Position numbers and translations under genes: made by a program. Below are positions 41,380 to 54,850 of a stretch of DNA of 64,000 bases, piece by piece; the first letter of the stretch is position 1; each line of letters begins with the position of its first letter. A model generated the notes under the pieces. That model searched no databases and was not told where the DNA came from. It saw only the letters and a list, made by a program, of their open reading frames with translations. Source of the stretch: Nothopassalora personata (taxonomy: Eukaryota; Ascomycota; Dothideomycetes; Mycosphaerellales; Mycosphaerellaceae); contig CM066287.1 in assembly GCA_033816765.1 (NCBI GenBank), positions 7,006,001 through 7,070,000 on the forward strand. The letters are read 5' to 3'.

Positions 41380-44300
41380 AACGGGGAACACCCGCCCCTA
41401 GTAAAGTAAGTAGAGCCCGACGACCTTAGACCGTAAACGATACTATTAATGCCTTAGCTACTTATATAGGCAACGATACCCTTAAGGTTAGTAAGCTAGA
41501 ATACTACTATAGCGACCGAGACAATTTCGACACTTAGGTCTCTTAGATAGATATGTACTTCTTATTTAACTCTATAGCTAAGAACCTTAAGCCCGTCTTT
41601 ACTACTACCTTCTTAAGAGGACGAGCATAGCATTAAGTTAAACTATTCCTTAGGAAATACCTAGACAGTAACGGAGAAGACAATGCCGACGGAATCTTTA
41701 GGTTATATAACTATCTTAAGCATGCTATAAAGAGCGTCTTTAGTGTCTCTAATAAGATTACTACTGCCGTTCGTGTCATTTAGTACTTAACCTAGAAGAC
41801 ATCTACTGCCGAATATGCTACTAAATTCTAGGAATACGCGTAACTTACCGATTAGGACGACGAAGCACTTTAAGTTATATACCGAAGAGGACTAAAGGAG
41901 TATATTAAGGACGAGTTAATAAGGGACGGTCGGAAGATCGATAGCTTAGGCGACCTCGTTAGAGTTACGATTAATCTTAACGATAAGCTCTACGAGAGAG
42001 CTATAGAACGACGATACGACTCTAAGGTATCCGGAAAGGCTAGATATATACTAGGCTACAATAACCGTAATAGAGGCTTCTACGACAACTATAATAATAA
42101 GCCTAGGGACAAACCGTACTACGGACTATAGCTAATAGAGCTCGACGTTACCGAGAAAGGTCGTAAGATTAGGAATAGTAACGGGAATAGAGCATTCCGG
42201 AGTTCGAAAGAAATACGAACTTACTACGGATATAGTAAACCTAGCTACCTAGTAAGGGACTGCCGCGGTAAGAATATAGTACGCCGCAAATAGTTTAATA
42301 TAATACAACCCCGAACTAGTAAATCTAAGAGTAGCGTTAGATCTCAAGGAGATACCGACTATACTCGGAGAGTAGACGAGAGAGCTAGTAATAGAAGCAC
42401 GACGCCTCTCCTAGTCCCCTTAGAAGGACGAGGAGGATACTATAGGTAGTAAATAGTAGTTATTCCATTTAATGCGAAGAACTAACTATGACAGTTTAAC
42501 ATAATAGTACAAAGAGTCGACTACGAGATCGAATCCGAATCTCGAAATAGTTATAGAAGCCTTTATTAGCGATTCTGTTACTAAGACTCGTGTTGGGTTT
42601 ACTACGCCGCGAAATTAGGCGCAGGGTATTAGCCTTAGTAACTAAGAGGAACCCTAGGAGCAACGTATAGGCAAAACGCTACGCTCCGAGAAGTAGACAT
42701 CGATAAATCCTACTTTAACGATAATAGAAGCGATAAAGAAAACTAAGACCTAGGATAGAATAGATCGTAGTTACCGGAACTATAGGAAGAAAGTTAAGAA
42801 ACTACCGGGCTAGGATCCGGAAGAATTAAGCGAAGAAGATTCCTCTAGAGGAGAAGAGAGCGACACTAACGACGATAATAAACAACTAACCTTTACGATT
42901 AATGCACCTAAGAAATTATATAATATAATCGTACACCTATAAAGAAGGTACGAAGAATTCCTACCTAAGATAGGCGGACGAAGAATGCTACACTCTATTA
43001 AGTTCGATAAGATACTCGACACCCTACGAGGTATAGCCTAGGGATACCTACTTATAGAGATAACCGAAGATCTAGTAACCGCTATTATAGAACGACTACT
43101 AATAGGGAGCCGAATAATAGGAACCGGATACCTTATACCGTTAGGAACATTTATATCGAATAAATTACGTAACGTAGTATAACACGTACGCGCACTCTAC
43201 TTAGAAACGTAGAAGATCTAGGAACGTTACCGAATATAGATACGGATATAGAGAGGCCCGCGCTAGGTTTAAGCGGAGGCCTCGAGACACGAAACACGAC
43301 GTTCTATATACGAATAGGGAAAAGGATTAACTCCCTAGGAATAAGCGACTAAAGAGAGTTATATAATATAGAAAAGGCTTAAGCATTACTAACGATAATA
43401 GTGTTTCGAACTAAGATTATTATTAACGGGCATAAGATAGATACTATAATAGATTCCGGAGGAAGCGGGAACTTTACCTCCGAATTATTTATTAAAAGAC
43501 ATAGGATTACTACCTATAAGAAGAAAGAGGGTTATATATTAATCGCGGTAGACGGATTATCCTTACCTAGTATAGAGCGCGAGACGATACCGCTACCACT
43601 TGTAATCTAATAGCACTACGAGGAAATCACCTTAGATATTACTAATATAGCTAGTTATAACATCGTACTTAGAATGCCTTAGTTAAGAAAGTATAACCTA
43701 GTAATCGACTAGAGAAGAGGAGTACTTAGATTTAAGTAATACAATTCCGTTATCGCTATTAAGCCTACGTAGCGGTAGCGTTCGCTAGTAGATAAGGTAA
43801 GATAGCTAAATAAGATATAGCTTATACCGACTAGAAGGATAGAAGGACTACCTTCGACCGGGATAGACACTAGCGTAGGGCCGCCGGGTTGGGAAAATAC
43901 TAGAAGTAATAGAAGTAACGCACTATCGAAGGATACTAACATTTCGGAGTTAAGTATTCCTAAGGAGTATCGTAAGTAGTGGCAACTCTTTAAAGAGGAA
44001 AGAGGTAAGGAAGCCTTACCTAAACACGCACTATAGGATTATAAGATAAACATTTAGCTAGGAAAAGAGCCTCTATAGGGACCACTATACTAAATCTCCG
44101 AAAAAGAGCTCTAAACCTTACGAGAATAGCTAAAGGAGAAGCTAGCGAAAGGATAGATATAGCGGTCTACCTTAAGCGGAGGCGCTCTATACATGTTCGT
44201 TCTAAAACCGAACGGGAAACTACGACTCGTATAAGACTACCGAAAGCTAAACGAGATTACGATTAAGAACCGATATCTACTACCTAATATCGAAGAAGCA

Positions 44301-46043
44301 TAAGATAGATTAACCGGATCGGACTAGTACACTAAGATTAACCTACGAGATGCCTTCTATGCTATACGAATAGTAGAAGGAGAAGAATAGAAAACCGCTT
44401 TTAGGACAAGATACGGACTCTACGAATTCTTAGTTATACTAATAGGATTAACTAACGCACCGGCATCCTACTAGGACCTTATTAACGAAACACTTAGAGA
44501 CCTACTCGACGTATGCGTTATTACTTATATAGACGACATACTAGTCTATACGAAAGGATCCCTCTAGGAACACATAAAACAAGTCTAGGACGTCTTTAAA
44601 CGGCTTACTAGAGTAGGCTTTAAGACGGCTCTAGAGAAATGCGAATTCTATAAGAAAGAAGTTAAATTCCTAGGCTTTATTATAAGTACGACGGGAATTA
44701 GTATTAATCCCGTAAAGACATAGTTAATTAGAGAATAGCTAGAACTAAAGACAGTTAAGGACGTATAATTATTCCTTAGGCTAGCTAACTATAACCGGAA
44801 ATTCATTAAGGACTATTTAAAGACAGTAGTACTAATAACGATACTTACGAGAAAAGACGTTAGCTAGAAATAGGGAAAGGAATAGACTAATGCGTTTAAT
44901 CGACTTAAGGAACAATACGCATTCGCCCCTACGCTTCGATTATTCGATAGTAGTAAGGAAGTCTATATCGAGACCGACGCGTCCGATATAGCAATAGGTG
45001 TATATCTAACGTAGACACACGATAGGAAAAGACACCTAGTAGCCTATTATTCCCGGAAAATAACTACGGCGGAATAGAACTACGATATCTATAACAAAGA
45101 GCTTCTAGCTATTGTTGCCGCTATATAACATTAGAGAGTATACATTAAAGGACTACCGACGTTAACGATTCTATTAGACTATAAGAATCTTACGTACTTT
45201 ACGACGACGAAGGAACTTACCCGGAGGTAAGCCCGCTAGTCGGAGCTACTTAGGTAGTACAAGTTTAAGATTAAATACACTCTAGGAATAGAGAACGGCC
45301 GCGCCGATACGTTAAGCCGGAGAAGCAACTATATAGAAGGAAAAGAACTAGTATAACATAAAATACTAAAGACGAACCCTAACGGAAGTCTTAGTACTAA
45401 CATAAGAGAGTTTAATAACATTATATAAATCCTAAGCGATAAGGAAGAGTAGTTCCCTATATCGCGAGGAAAGTACTAAGTACTAAAGGATCGAGAAGAA
45501 GAATATATACGATAACATTACGCCGAGCTAACTTATAGACACCCTAGAACATTAAAGACGGTAGACCTTATATAACGTAGCTTCTTATTTCTATAGATAA
45601 GACTTAAAGTGCTACGCTATATTAAGCAATGCGTACACTATTAATAGAATAAAGCTACTCGATACGCTAAGTACGGTTACCTATAGTTTAGGACACTACC
45701 CGAGAAACTATAGGACGAAGTTACGATAGACTTTATTACGAAACTCCTACTCTCGAAGGACCTAGTTATAGAATAGACGTACGACATAATACTAGTTATA
45801 GTCGATAGGCTTACGAAATACGTATACTTTATTCCTACATTAGAAAAATACACTATAGAGTAACTCGGATACCTCGTACTAGATAGACTAATCCGATACT
45901 ACGGATTCCCTTAAGCATTTATAACAGATAGAGATAAATTGTTTACGTTAAACTACTAGAAGACGCTTATAGAAACGATCGGAATTAAACATAAGCTATT
46001 AATAGTATATTATCCGGAGATAGACGGATAAACCGAAAGAACG
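41380..46043 (+). pseudogene. Gypsy family 1 gag-pol, RIP-degraded
   Basis: Read across stops in one main frame per domain. Gag: LSKLEYYYSDRDNFD-type region near 41500 and a zinc knuckle at 42222-42263 that reads Y-YG-Y-SKPS-Y-LVRD-C, that is CX2CX4HX4C with three ligands turned to Tyr. Protease: 43401-43610 is still open and carries IDSGGSGNF (retropepsin DSG). RT: FVLKPNGKLRL and YIDDILVYTKGS (44527-44538 for YIDD). RNase H: ETDASDIAIGVYL near 44970. Integrase: TIDFITKLLLSK near 45730 and FITDRDKLFT near 45920. Stops are mostly TAG/TAA from CAG, CAA or TGG. It cannot be expressed. Confidence 0.75.
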
Positions 46044-46520
46044 AAGCCCGTTATTAGTACGGGCTTGTTAATTAGCTATCGTTCCTTTGGCCGTCTCTAA
46101 TCAGTAATAGCCGAGCCCTAGTATATATAGCGCTAGCCTAGCTAGAGGTTGCGTAGAGCGTCTCGGGGACTAAAGAGACAGTTAGTAATACTTTTTTAAC
46201 GGGTTCCGTTATATATACGTCTACCTAAAGGTAAGCTAAGCATTAGCTATAGTACCTATAACCTCGGCGGTAACTATACTAAAAGGGTTAGTAAGCGCGT
46301 ATAAAGGGGCGGGGACTATAGAAAACTTACCGGGAGAGTACGCTAGTACGCTAGAGTAGCTTTAAAGCCTTCTAGGCCTTAAGGCTAGACCGGAGGTTAG
46401 CGTAGGCTTCGTCGCTAGAAAAAACTATAAGCTAACGAAAAACGCGCGGGGGCCGCTAGAGAAGGTACTTACGTATAGTTCTAGTTAGTAGCGCGAGTCT
46501 ACTTAGTATATACGGCGTAG
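46044..46520. repeat. RIP-mutated repeat of unknown type between Gypsy copies
   Basis: It starts at an 8-bp-arm palindrome aagcccgt...acgggctt (46044-46066) right at the break of the plus Gypsy. Without recognisable domains, it was the insertion target of the next Gypsy together with the sequence after 59355. Confidence 0.45.
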
Positions 46521-46525
46521 GTAAT

Positions 46526-46916
46526 TGTTAGGTTTAGTATAACCTAATAATATTATAAGTTAAGAAAATAAGCTTAATTAGCCGATAGGAAGTCGAGGGA
46601 GAGTAATAAAGTAGTAGTTGTCCTAGTCTTATAAAGACTTAAGAAATAGTATAGTAGAGGTTAGGTTTCGGTGTATTCTAAATAGTAATATTAAATAGTA
46701 AGTTAAACGCCTCGAGACTATAAGGATTTCTTAGCGTATCTAAATATAAAGGAATTTACGGCGTAGAGCCTACTACTTAGTATAATTACCTTAATTAGTC
46801 CTACTAAGTACACTAATTATACTAATTAGTTCGTAGAGTAATTAGTATTACGTGTATCTAAGTAATTAGTGTTACGTGTGTCTAGTCGGTACCGCTATCT
46901 AGACTAAACCGTAATA
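46526..46916 (-). repeat. 3' LTR of the complete Gypsy copy
   Basis: 391 bp from tgttaggtttagtataacc to ...actaaaccgtaata. It is same-oriented with 58948-59350, with a small deletion near position 60 relative to it. Confidence 0.85.
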
Positions 46917-47007
46917 CTATCCCTCTTCTAGCCTAGCTTAGTCTCTTAAGCTTACTTATAACGAACGGTATCCCTTATATATTCGCGTATAGCTCCTTCC
47001 TCTTACG

Positions 47008-47565
47008 ATGTCTACCTATTAGCGGCCTTCTAGTACTATCCGTTACCGCCGTCTCTACGAGTTTATTAAATCTACGGGAGAAGTTATAGTTAAGAAATGC
47101 TCGACGTATAAAAGGTATAGTCGTGTATATAAAGTGTATATTCGTTCCGGGAAATGTAGTAAGTGTCTTCGTCGCGGCTAAAGGTACGACGTAAGGGTAA
47201 CTTAGTCGGAGTTTAAGAGGTTAGCGGAGGAGAAGGCTCGTCTTCGCTAGAAAATCTAGGAGTCTCGGTCCGCTTAGGAGGAGGCAATACGGGTATACGA
47301 GAAGGCTCTCGAGTATCTAAAGATTACTCGCGCGCGCGAGGAGCGTTTACGCTAGTAGATATATTTAGTAGATCGTCGCGCTAAGGAGGCAATCTCTATT
47401 AAGGAGAGGGAGATTAAAGAGTAGGAGGCGGAAGAGGCCTCTCTACTTCTTTCGGATATCCCGCCCGAGGGTCTAGCCCTTAACTTATCGCCGGGCACGT
47501 AGGGTACTATCGAAGGTTTTAGTAACGAGTTCTAGGAGGTACTAGAGCTACTACCTACGGGTTAA
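47008..47565 (+). pseudogene. Gypsy-borne antisense accessory ORF, Zn2Cys6-like (copy 2)
   Basis: A plus-strand frame of 186 codons from ATG 47008 to TAA 47563-47565, antisense to gag-pol and between pol and the 3' LTR. It contains about a dozen RIP-type stops. At 47098-47187 it reads C-X2-Y-X6-Y-X8-C-X2-C-X6-Y, exactly the spacing of a Zn(II)2Cys6 binuclear cluster, with basic residues between (KRYSRVYKV, SGKCSKCLRRG). A charged coiled coil follows (SEFKRLAEEKARLR, YEKALEYLKITRAREERLR, LVDRRAKEAISIKEREIKE), then an acidic tail (LLLSDIPPEGLALNLSPG). Zn2Cys6 proteins with an adjacent coiled coil are DNA-binding dimers in fungi. A regulatory role for the element is inference. Confidence 0.65.
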
Positions 47566-49499
47566 CTTATAGGTTCCTTCCCTTCTCTAGTATTCCTAAA
47601 TCCTCTATTAATAACCTCGTAGGTTCCTTTCTAGTTCCTAGGTATTTTCTAATTTATCGTATCCCTTCTATTTAATAAGGTATTACTAACCTTTCTTATC
47701 TAGGATTTTTTCGACTTTAAATTCATTTTCTACTTCTAGTTCAAAATAGAAGCTTTCTTAGTAAGGTGTTTTAGCGTCTACGAGTTCTAATTTAGAGATA
47801 TAGAAGACTAGGTAGATCTTAGCGTCGGGTAGTAGTCGTAGGCGGTAGTTAACTAGTCCTATAACTTTATTAATAGAAAATAGTCCGACCTTAACGTAAT
47901 CTAGTTTCTTAGTCTATCTTCTTGTTCTTAAGTTTTCTATAAGGAGATAGACCTTATCCCCCTCTTTTAGTAGAGGTGCTATTTTTCTCGTGTCTTACCG
48001 TTATTAAGACAGTTTATGTTATATATCTTCGATCGCCTTACGTGTTTCTTCATACACTTCCTTAAGAGTATCCGTCGTTACGATTGCTCTTTTAGCTTAT
48101 AGGTAGGATCTAGGTGTTCCGAATAGGTTAGGATCTTTACTAAAGTTTATATAGAATAGTATTGTTAAAGTCGTCTCTAATTTATAGTTATTTAGTGCAA
48201 TCTACGCTATTAGTAGTAGTACAGCCTAGTTATCTTATACGTAGTTAATATAGTGTCGTAAGTATTATTCTAGCGTTTAATTTATCCTCTCGGTTTATCC
48301 GTCTATCTCTAGATAATATACTATTAATAGCTTATGTTTAATTCCGATCGTTTCTATAAGCGTCTTCTAGTAGTTTAATATAAATAGCTTATCTCTATCC
48401 GTTATCAACGCTTAAGGGAATCTATAGTATTAAATAAGTCTATCTAGTACGAGGTATCCGAGCTACTCTATCTATATTATATATCTCTAATATAGAAATG
48501 AAGTATACGTATTTTATAAGTCTATTAACTATAACTAGTATTATGTTATATAGTTGTTTCGTAACTTAATCTCTTAACGGTAGGAGTTTTATAATAAAGT
48601 CTATTTATTATAACTTCGTCCTATAGTTTCGTCGGTAGTGTCCTAAACTATAGGTAACCGTATTTTGCGTGTCTCGTAGCCTTGGTTTATTAGTAGTGTA
48701 AGTATTACTTAATATAGCGTAGTACCTTTTATCTTATCTACGGGAATAAGAAGCTACATTGTATTAGGTCTATTGTTTTTAAAGTTCTAGGGTATCTGTA
48801 ATTTTATCCGTCGTAATATTATTGTATATATTCTTCTTCTCAATCCTTCGGTACTTAGTATTTTCCTTACGATATAGGGAATTACTCGTCCTTATTGCCT
48901 AATATCCGTACGATATTATTAAATTCTCTTATATTTATACTAAGACTTCCGTCGGGGTTTGTCTTTAGTATCTTATATTATACTAGTTCTTTTCCTTCTC
49001 TATAGTCGCTTCTTTGGCTTAACGCATCGGCGCGGCCGTTCTCTCTTCCTAGAGTATATTTAATCTCGAACTTATATTGCCCTAGTAGCTCCGACTAGCG
49101 GGCTTGCCTTCGGGTAAGTTCCTTTATCGTCGTAAAGTACGTAAGATTCTTATAGTTAGAAAGAATCGTTAACTTCGGTAGGCCCTCGATATATACTCTC
49201 TAATGTTACGTAGTAGTAACAATAGCTAGAAGCTCTTTATTATAGATGTTATAGTTCTATTCCGCTATAGTTATTTTCCGGGAGTAATAGGCTACTAGGT
49301 ATCTTTTCCTATCGTGTATCTATGTTAGACACGCGCCTATTGCTATATTAGACGTATTAGTCTCGATATAGACTTCCTTACTACTATCGAATAGTTAAAG
49401 CGTAGGGGCTAAAGCGTATTATTCCTTAAGCTTTTCGAACGCTTTAATTTATTCTTTTCCCTAATTCTAGGTAATGTCTTTTCTCGTAAGGATTGTTAT

Positions 49500-49746
49500 T
49501 GTAAAGTTGAGACCTTACAGGATACGTGGTTAGCAGCGGAGTGGAGTAAGAGATCAATCTTCAACTAGCTAATAGCTACAGGGCATGCAGCAATATATTA
49601 GGAACCAATGTGTTAGTTATGTTAGATGTCTATCTAAGCTAAAGGGGAGAGAAGGTGTCTTCCGATAAGCTAAGTCATCGTAGATGCCTTAGGCTATTAG
49701 ATTATAACCTAACTGTTAGCTCCCCTTAAGATGCTACATCTTAACA
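49500..49746 (-). repeat. Copia 3' LTR
   Basis: 247 bp, tgtaaagttgagacc...gctacatcttaaca. It differs from the 5' LTR at about 13 positions, all transitions. Confidence 0.9.
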
Positions 49747-52700
49747 CTCCTACTTATCTTATATAGGAGGTTATAGTCTGCTCTTCTCCTGTTAGTAGTA
49801 TTTAGACCTCTATAACAGGTTAAGCTAGCTTACAAACCTCTAGAAGTGTAGACTAGTCTTTAGCTTTGTGAACCTATCTATAACTATCTTAGATGTTAGG
49901 GTGTACTTAACAGTAATAAGCCTTCTCTACCAAAGTTTCCTAATAGTATTGTAGGCAATGTTAATATGCTTTAACTTGTTATAAACATGTGCATCCCTTA
50001 CTAGGGTAAGGGCAGCTTAGTTGTTACCTCTTAATTGGACTAGTCTTAAGCTTAACACAGTCTCCTAGTTTCTAGTAATCCTTAGTTGATAGGAATAGTC
50101 TCCTACTAACTCTAGACAGTCTATCTCCCTTAGTAGTAAAGCTAGGAATTAGGATTGCTTTGCACATGCATTTATAGCTATATATTCAGCTTCTATTATA
50201 GATGTTGCTATAGACTTTTGCTTCTTGCTTATCTAGGAGACTAGTGCCCTATAGAGGAAGAAGATATACCTAAGGATAGAGACTCTGTCTGCTTTGTCTA
50301 TTGCATAATTAGAGTTATAGTATCTAACTAGGCATCCTTCTCTATGCCTAGAGAAGACAAGGCTAAGATTAGGATATAACCTTAGATATCTTATAATCTT
50401 CTTTAAAGCCTTTATATAGTAGGTAGATAGGTTACTTATAAATGAGCTTATCCTTCCTAGGGCAAAAGCAATGTCTAGCCTTGTAATCGTTGCTAGCTAT
50501 ATCTATGTACTATTAATACTCTAGTACTCTGCCTTGTTACACCTCTTATCTATGTAGCTTGAAGGTTTAAGAGCCTTATAGCTATCTATAGGTGAGTGTG
50601 TAGGTGCTACCTTCTTATAGTTTATCCCTATCTTAGTAAGGTTGTCCCTAACAAAGTGTCCCTAGTTAAGTTTTAGGATTCCTCTCCTCCTGTCCCTTAT
50701 AACTCTTATACTAAGGATCTTTTTAGGTTTACTAAGATCTTTAATCTTAAAGACTTTACCAAGTTCTCTTTTGAATTAGAGAACATCTATCAACTTTAGT
50801 ATAGCAATTGGAATGTTATCTATATGTGTAAGAATTATAATCTCTTTTTCCTTGTAAATAAGTAGGCATAGATCTACCTCTAACTGTGTAAATCCAATCT
50901 CTCTAAGCTTTAACATACAGAGTTGATTCTAATCTCTAGCTACTTGCTTAAGTCTATACAAGCTTTTAAGGATCTTAAACACTATATTTAGTAGAAGCTT
51001 AACTCCTAGTAGTAGTAACATAAAGATGTCTTTATAGAGGGTGCTTTCTATAAACGTATTGTTTACATCCACTTAGTAAAGATAGAGATCCTTCTTATAT
51101 ATAATAGCTATAAACACCCTAAGGGTGTCCTATCTAACTGTAGGCGCAAATGTCTCTATAAAGTCAATACTAAACTTCTGTAAAAAGCCCCTTATAACTA
51201 GCCTAGCCTTAAACTTTTTAATAGCTCTACTAATGCTTCTTTTAACATTAAAGACCTATCTTAACGTAACTAAGTTTGCTCCTTTTAGTAGAATAGCATT
51301 CTCCTAGGTGTTGTTGCTCTATAGAGCATCTAGCTCCTTCTAGATTGCTTCCTTCTAAAGGTGTCCCTATTTCTTGTTATTTATAGCATCCTTATAGGAC
51401 TTTAGAATTAGGATCTCTTGCTTATATATAATAACTTCTATAGTTGCTACAAAGGCTATCTCCTTAACTTCTTCTAGGAATTCACTATCCTATAGTACTA
51501 AATTATCTACTAATTACATAGCTGTAAAGAAAGCTTAGTAGTAAGCAGTAAGGTTCTCTAAGAGGTCTATTGCTTCTCCTACTTTAGTAGCTAGTTTAGG
51601 TATAGGGACTATAGATCTTAGGGCTTTCTGTTTCTATTTATAGCCCTTAACATTATGGTTAGCCCTTCTCTTACTAAGGGATAATCTAAGAGTAGTTACT
51701 TGTGTCCTAGTAACATTCTTTTCCTAGAGATCTAGTAAGCTTATCTTAATTGGCTTATCGATTTTCTAAAATTCCCCTATATTCTTTAGAGGCTAGGGAA
51801 GTTGCACAAACAGCTTTCTTAGCTAGGCTATTACTAGGCTGCTCTACTAAATAATTAAACAGTGAATAGGTTGCTCTAAGGATATGTCCTTCCTTAGCCT
51901 CCCTAAGGGTCTCCTAGCTAGTACATTGCTTAATAGATTCAATTTTGTAACATTGAGATCTATATTACCTCTAGGTTAGTCCTTAAAGAAGTCTATATGT
52001 GTATATTGTTTCACAGCTTTTATGTCTAGTTCCTAAAAGAGCTAGGCCTTAGCTATGTTTTCAACGTATCTAACAAACACTGCTTCTTTGCCTCTATTTA
52101 TTAGTTTATCACTTCTTGCCTATTAAGGCTAAGATCTTATATCTATATAGACAATAGCTTTGCATCCCTAAACCTTTAAATAGTTGATAGTTGGCTTAAT
52201 ACTATTAAAGGCTTTATCTAGTGAAACCTTAAACCTATTATAGTCTAGACTATTTAGTAGTTTGTTCCTTATATAGGTTTGGGCTTCTAGTGCTTTAGGC
52301 TAGAATTTAATTGGCATCTTAGCCTCTTTAAGTATTGCCCTTATAGAGTCTTCTAAGGTTTGTATTGACCTTTTAACTAGTCCATTTTGGAGCGAGTTGT
52401 ATGCCTTAGTATACTCTAGCCTAATTCCTAAATCCTTCTCCTACTGCTTAACTAATGCAATAAGTTCCCTTGCATTATTAAGCCTAACTGCTTTTAACTG
52501 TGCTAATAATTTCCTCTCTGCCTTAATCTTCTAGTTCTAGAGAGTAACTAGAGCATCTTCTCTTTTCTTAAGAGGACAGGTCTACTTTTTCCTAGAGAAG
52601 TTGTTAACAATCTTAAGCTAGTATTTGAACCCTAGCCTTAATATTAGTAGTAGACTATATATATCAATAGATATAAGGGCAAGTCTTTTAGGTCTTCTCT

Positions 52701-54850
52701 TAGTAACTTTGCCTTTGTACTTCTTTATCTTTGCTATTAAACACACTCTATACTAGTAGAAGCTATCCCTAGGAATAGGAATAGGTTCTTTTAAGTCTGT
52801 TACCTTATAAAGATTCTAGAGCAAGTTCTTCCTAAAGTATGCAAATCTTCTATACTAAAGCTCCTACTATTTTAGGTTAGTCTCTAATTTAGCAGTTATA
52901 AAGGCATTCTCTATTAGTAGTGCACATAATAAGTAATGTGCCCTTTCTTATAGTAGAGGAGAAATCTTATTAATGAATAGAACCCCCCTAAGAAGCCTTG
53001 TCTAGATAATAGTTTGGCTAGAGGGGGATACAAGAGAAAATAAAGGAGGTTAGACACTAAACTGCTTGCTAAACTAGTTCTAAGAAACTAGGTTCACCCC
53101 TAGCTTAGGTACAAGCAGAACATCTTCTAAAACAACTTTCCTGCTAGATCTCCTACTTATCTCTATAGTCCTAATATAAGTAGCTAACAAATGCCTACCT
53201 CCTACTTTGATCTATTTCTTCTCTGTTAAGGGAGTTATAGATCTAAAGAGGCAGTTCTAGTTAGTTATATAGGATGAAGCATAAGAATTAAGTAACTACT
53301 CTAATAAGGGGAACTTGCCTTAGACTTCTGTAGTTAAGTAAGCTACTTTATTATACTTATTATTATTAGACATTGTCTTCTAGGATAAGTTGTATAAGTT
53401 AGGTAGCTCTTAGGCAGAGAAACCTTTCCTAGTCTTCCTTGTTTTAAAGGAAGGAGACTAGGCCTAGTTCTTCTAGAGTAATAGCATGTTAGAGCTAAGT
53501 TTCTTTACTATTTTCTTAAGTTCCTCTATAGAGGACTTCTCTCTTAGTGTTCTTCTTAAAGATAGTAGTAGAGATCTTCTCTTCTTAACATATGTTGCAT
53601 TCTAGGAGGATGGTGCTTAGGAATGAGATCTAAGGACCTTCTTTGCCTTAGAGAGACTAGGGCAGTCCTTAATAAGATGGTCCTTCTTATAGAGAAGGCA
53701 GGAAAGTGATCTTGCCTAACCTAAGGGCCTAACCTAGGTAGCTGCTATACTATACTTAGCCTTAGAGGGATTTAATCTAGTCTCTTAAGCCTTAAGGATC
53801 TTTAAGGTCCTTTTATAATCTATCTTTAGCTAAGCTATAATAGTATCCCTAGCTACATAGTAGTTAGGTGGTAGTGAGCTTAAAAGCTAGGTTATTCTTA
53901 TATTAGCTTTCCTATAGTGCTAGCCCTCTAGGTCAACATTAGCAATCCTCCTTCTAAGAGACACTAGGTGTGCCTATGCAGATCTAATAGTAAACTCTTT
54001 ACTTATCTCAAAGTTTACAAACTGTTTTGTAAGCTTATGTGCATAGGTTAGCAACACCTAGCTGTACTTGTTCTAGAGATGCACCTATATCTTAGCAGCT
54101 TTTCTAGATTCGTAAGAGCCCTTAAGCTTAAATTTATCTTCTTCTATGATCCTACTTAGGATACTAAAGCAGCAAGCTACATTTTGTTTTGTCTATGTTA
54201 GTGCATTAAGAATCTCTTTAATCTTAGTCTCTTCCTAGAGTTTTAGGTTCTTGCCCTTAATATTGTTAAATGACACTTCTAACAGGTCATTAATTACAAA
54301 GAATGCTAACTAGCTCTCTATCTTGTATCTCTAAAGGTTAAACTATCTCTTCTAGTTGTCTCTCCTAAGAATTGGGATTTTAGTTCCCTTCTCTTCTCCT
54401 TTCTCTTAGTGTAAATCTATAATGAATTGAATGTAATGAAACAAGGTGTATATGCTTCAAGGTCGTAGCTTAGGTCCTGCTAAGGCTTTTGGTGTAGAAT
54501 AGTAAGGTTCGTAGGTAGAGATACTAAGGCCTGCTTAGTAGGGTAAAGAAAGAGCGGTGTAGTCTCGGAGCTAGGACACAGGTCTGTCTCTCCTAGCAGA
54601 GTTCTAAATGACTTACTTAAAGTCCTTCTTAATAGTATCTCAATGCAGTTCTGCCTATAGAGTGTCTTTAGGGTATTGGCTTATAGTAAGCCGTATAGAG
54701 TCCTTTTCTAGATTACCTATCACTTAGTATCAAACCAAGCTCCTTAATAGGACAGATAGGGTAGACTTCTGCTTCCTAGATGTTTTCTGCTATAATAGCA
54801 AGGGATACAAGTAACCTGTACTAATATAGGTTGCTCTTACTCCTGCACAA

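Larger units (their letters stand above)
40931..46043 (+). mobile_element. Gypsy family 1, plus copy, truncated in integrase
   Basis: The 5' LTR (40931-41341) is followed by RIP-degraded gag, protease, reverse transcriptase, RNase H and integrase in Gypsy order. The element breaks off at about 46043, inside the integrase core (after a YYPEIDG-stop-TERTK block), so the 3' pol end, accessory frame and 3' LTR are missing. It sits inside copy 3, and the 5 bp before it are gtagg. Confidence 0.8.

Noticed and set aside
46044..46066. Palindrome aagcccgt...acgggctt as a possible TIR, terminator or tRNA arm
   Set aside because: Only 8-bp arms, no partner elsewhere, and no tRNA fold around it; reported only as the breakpoint mark.
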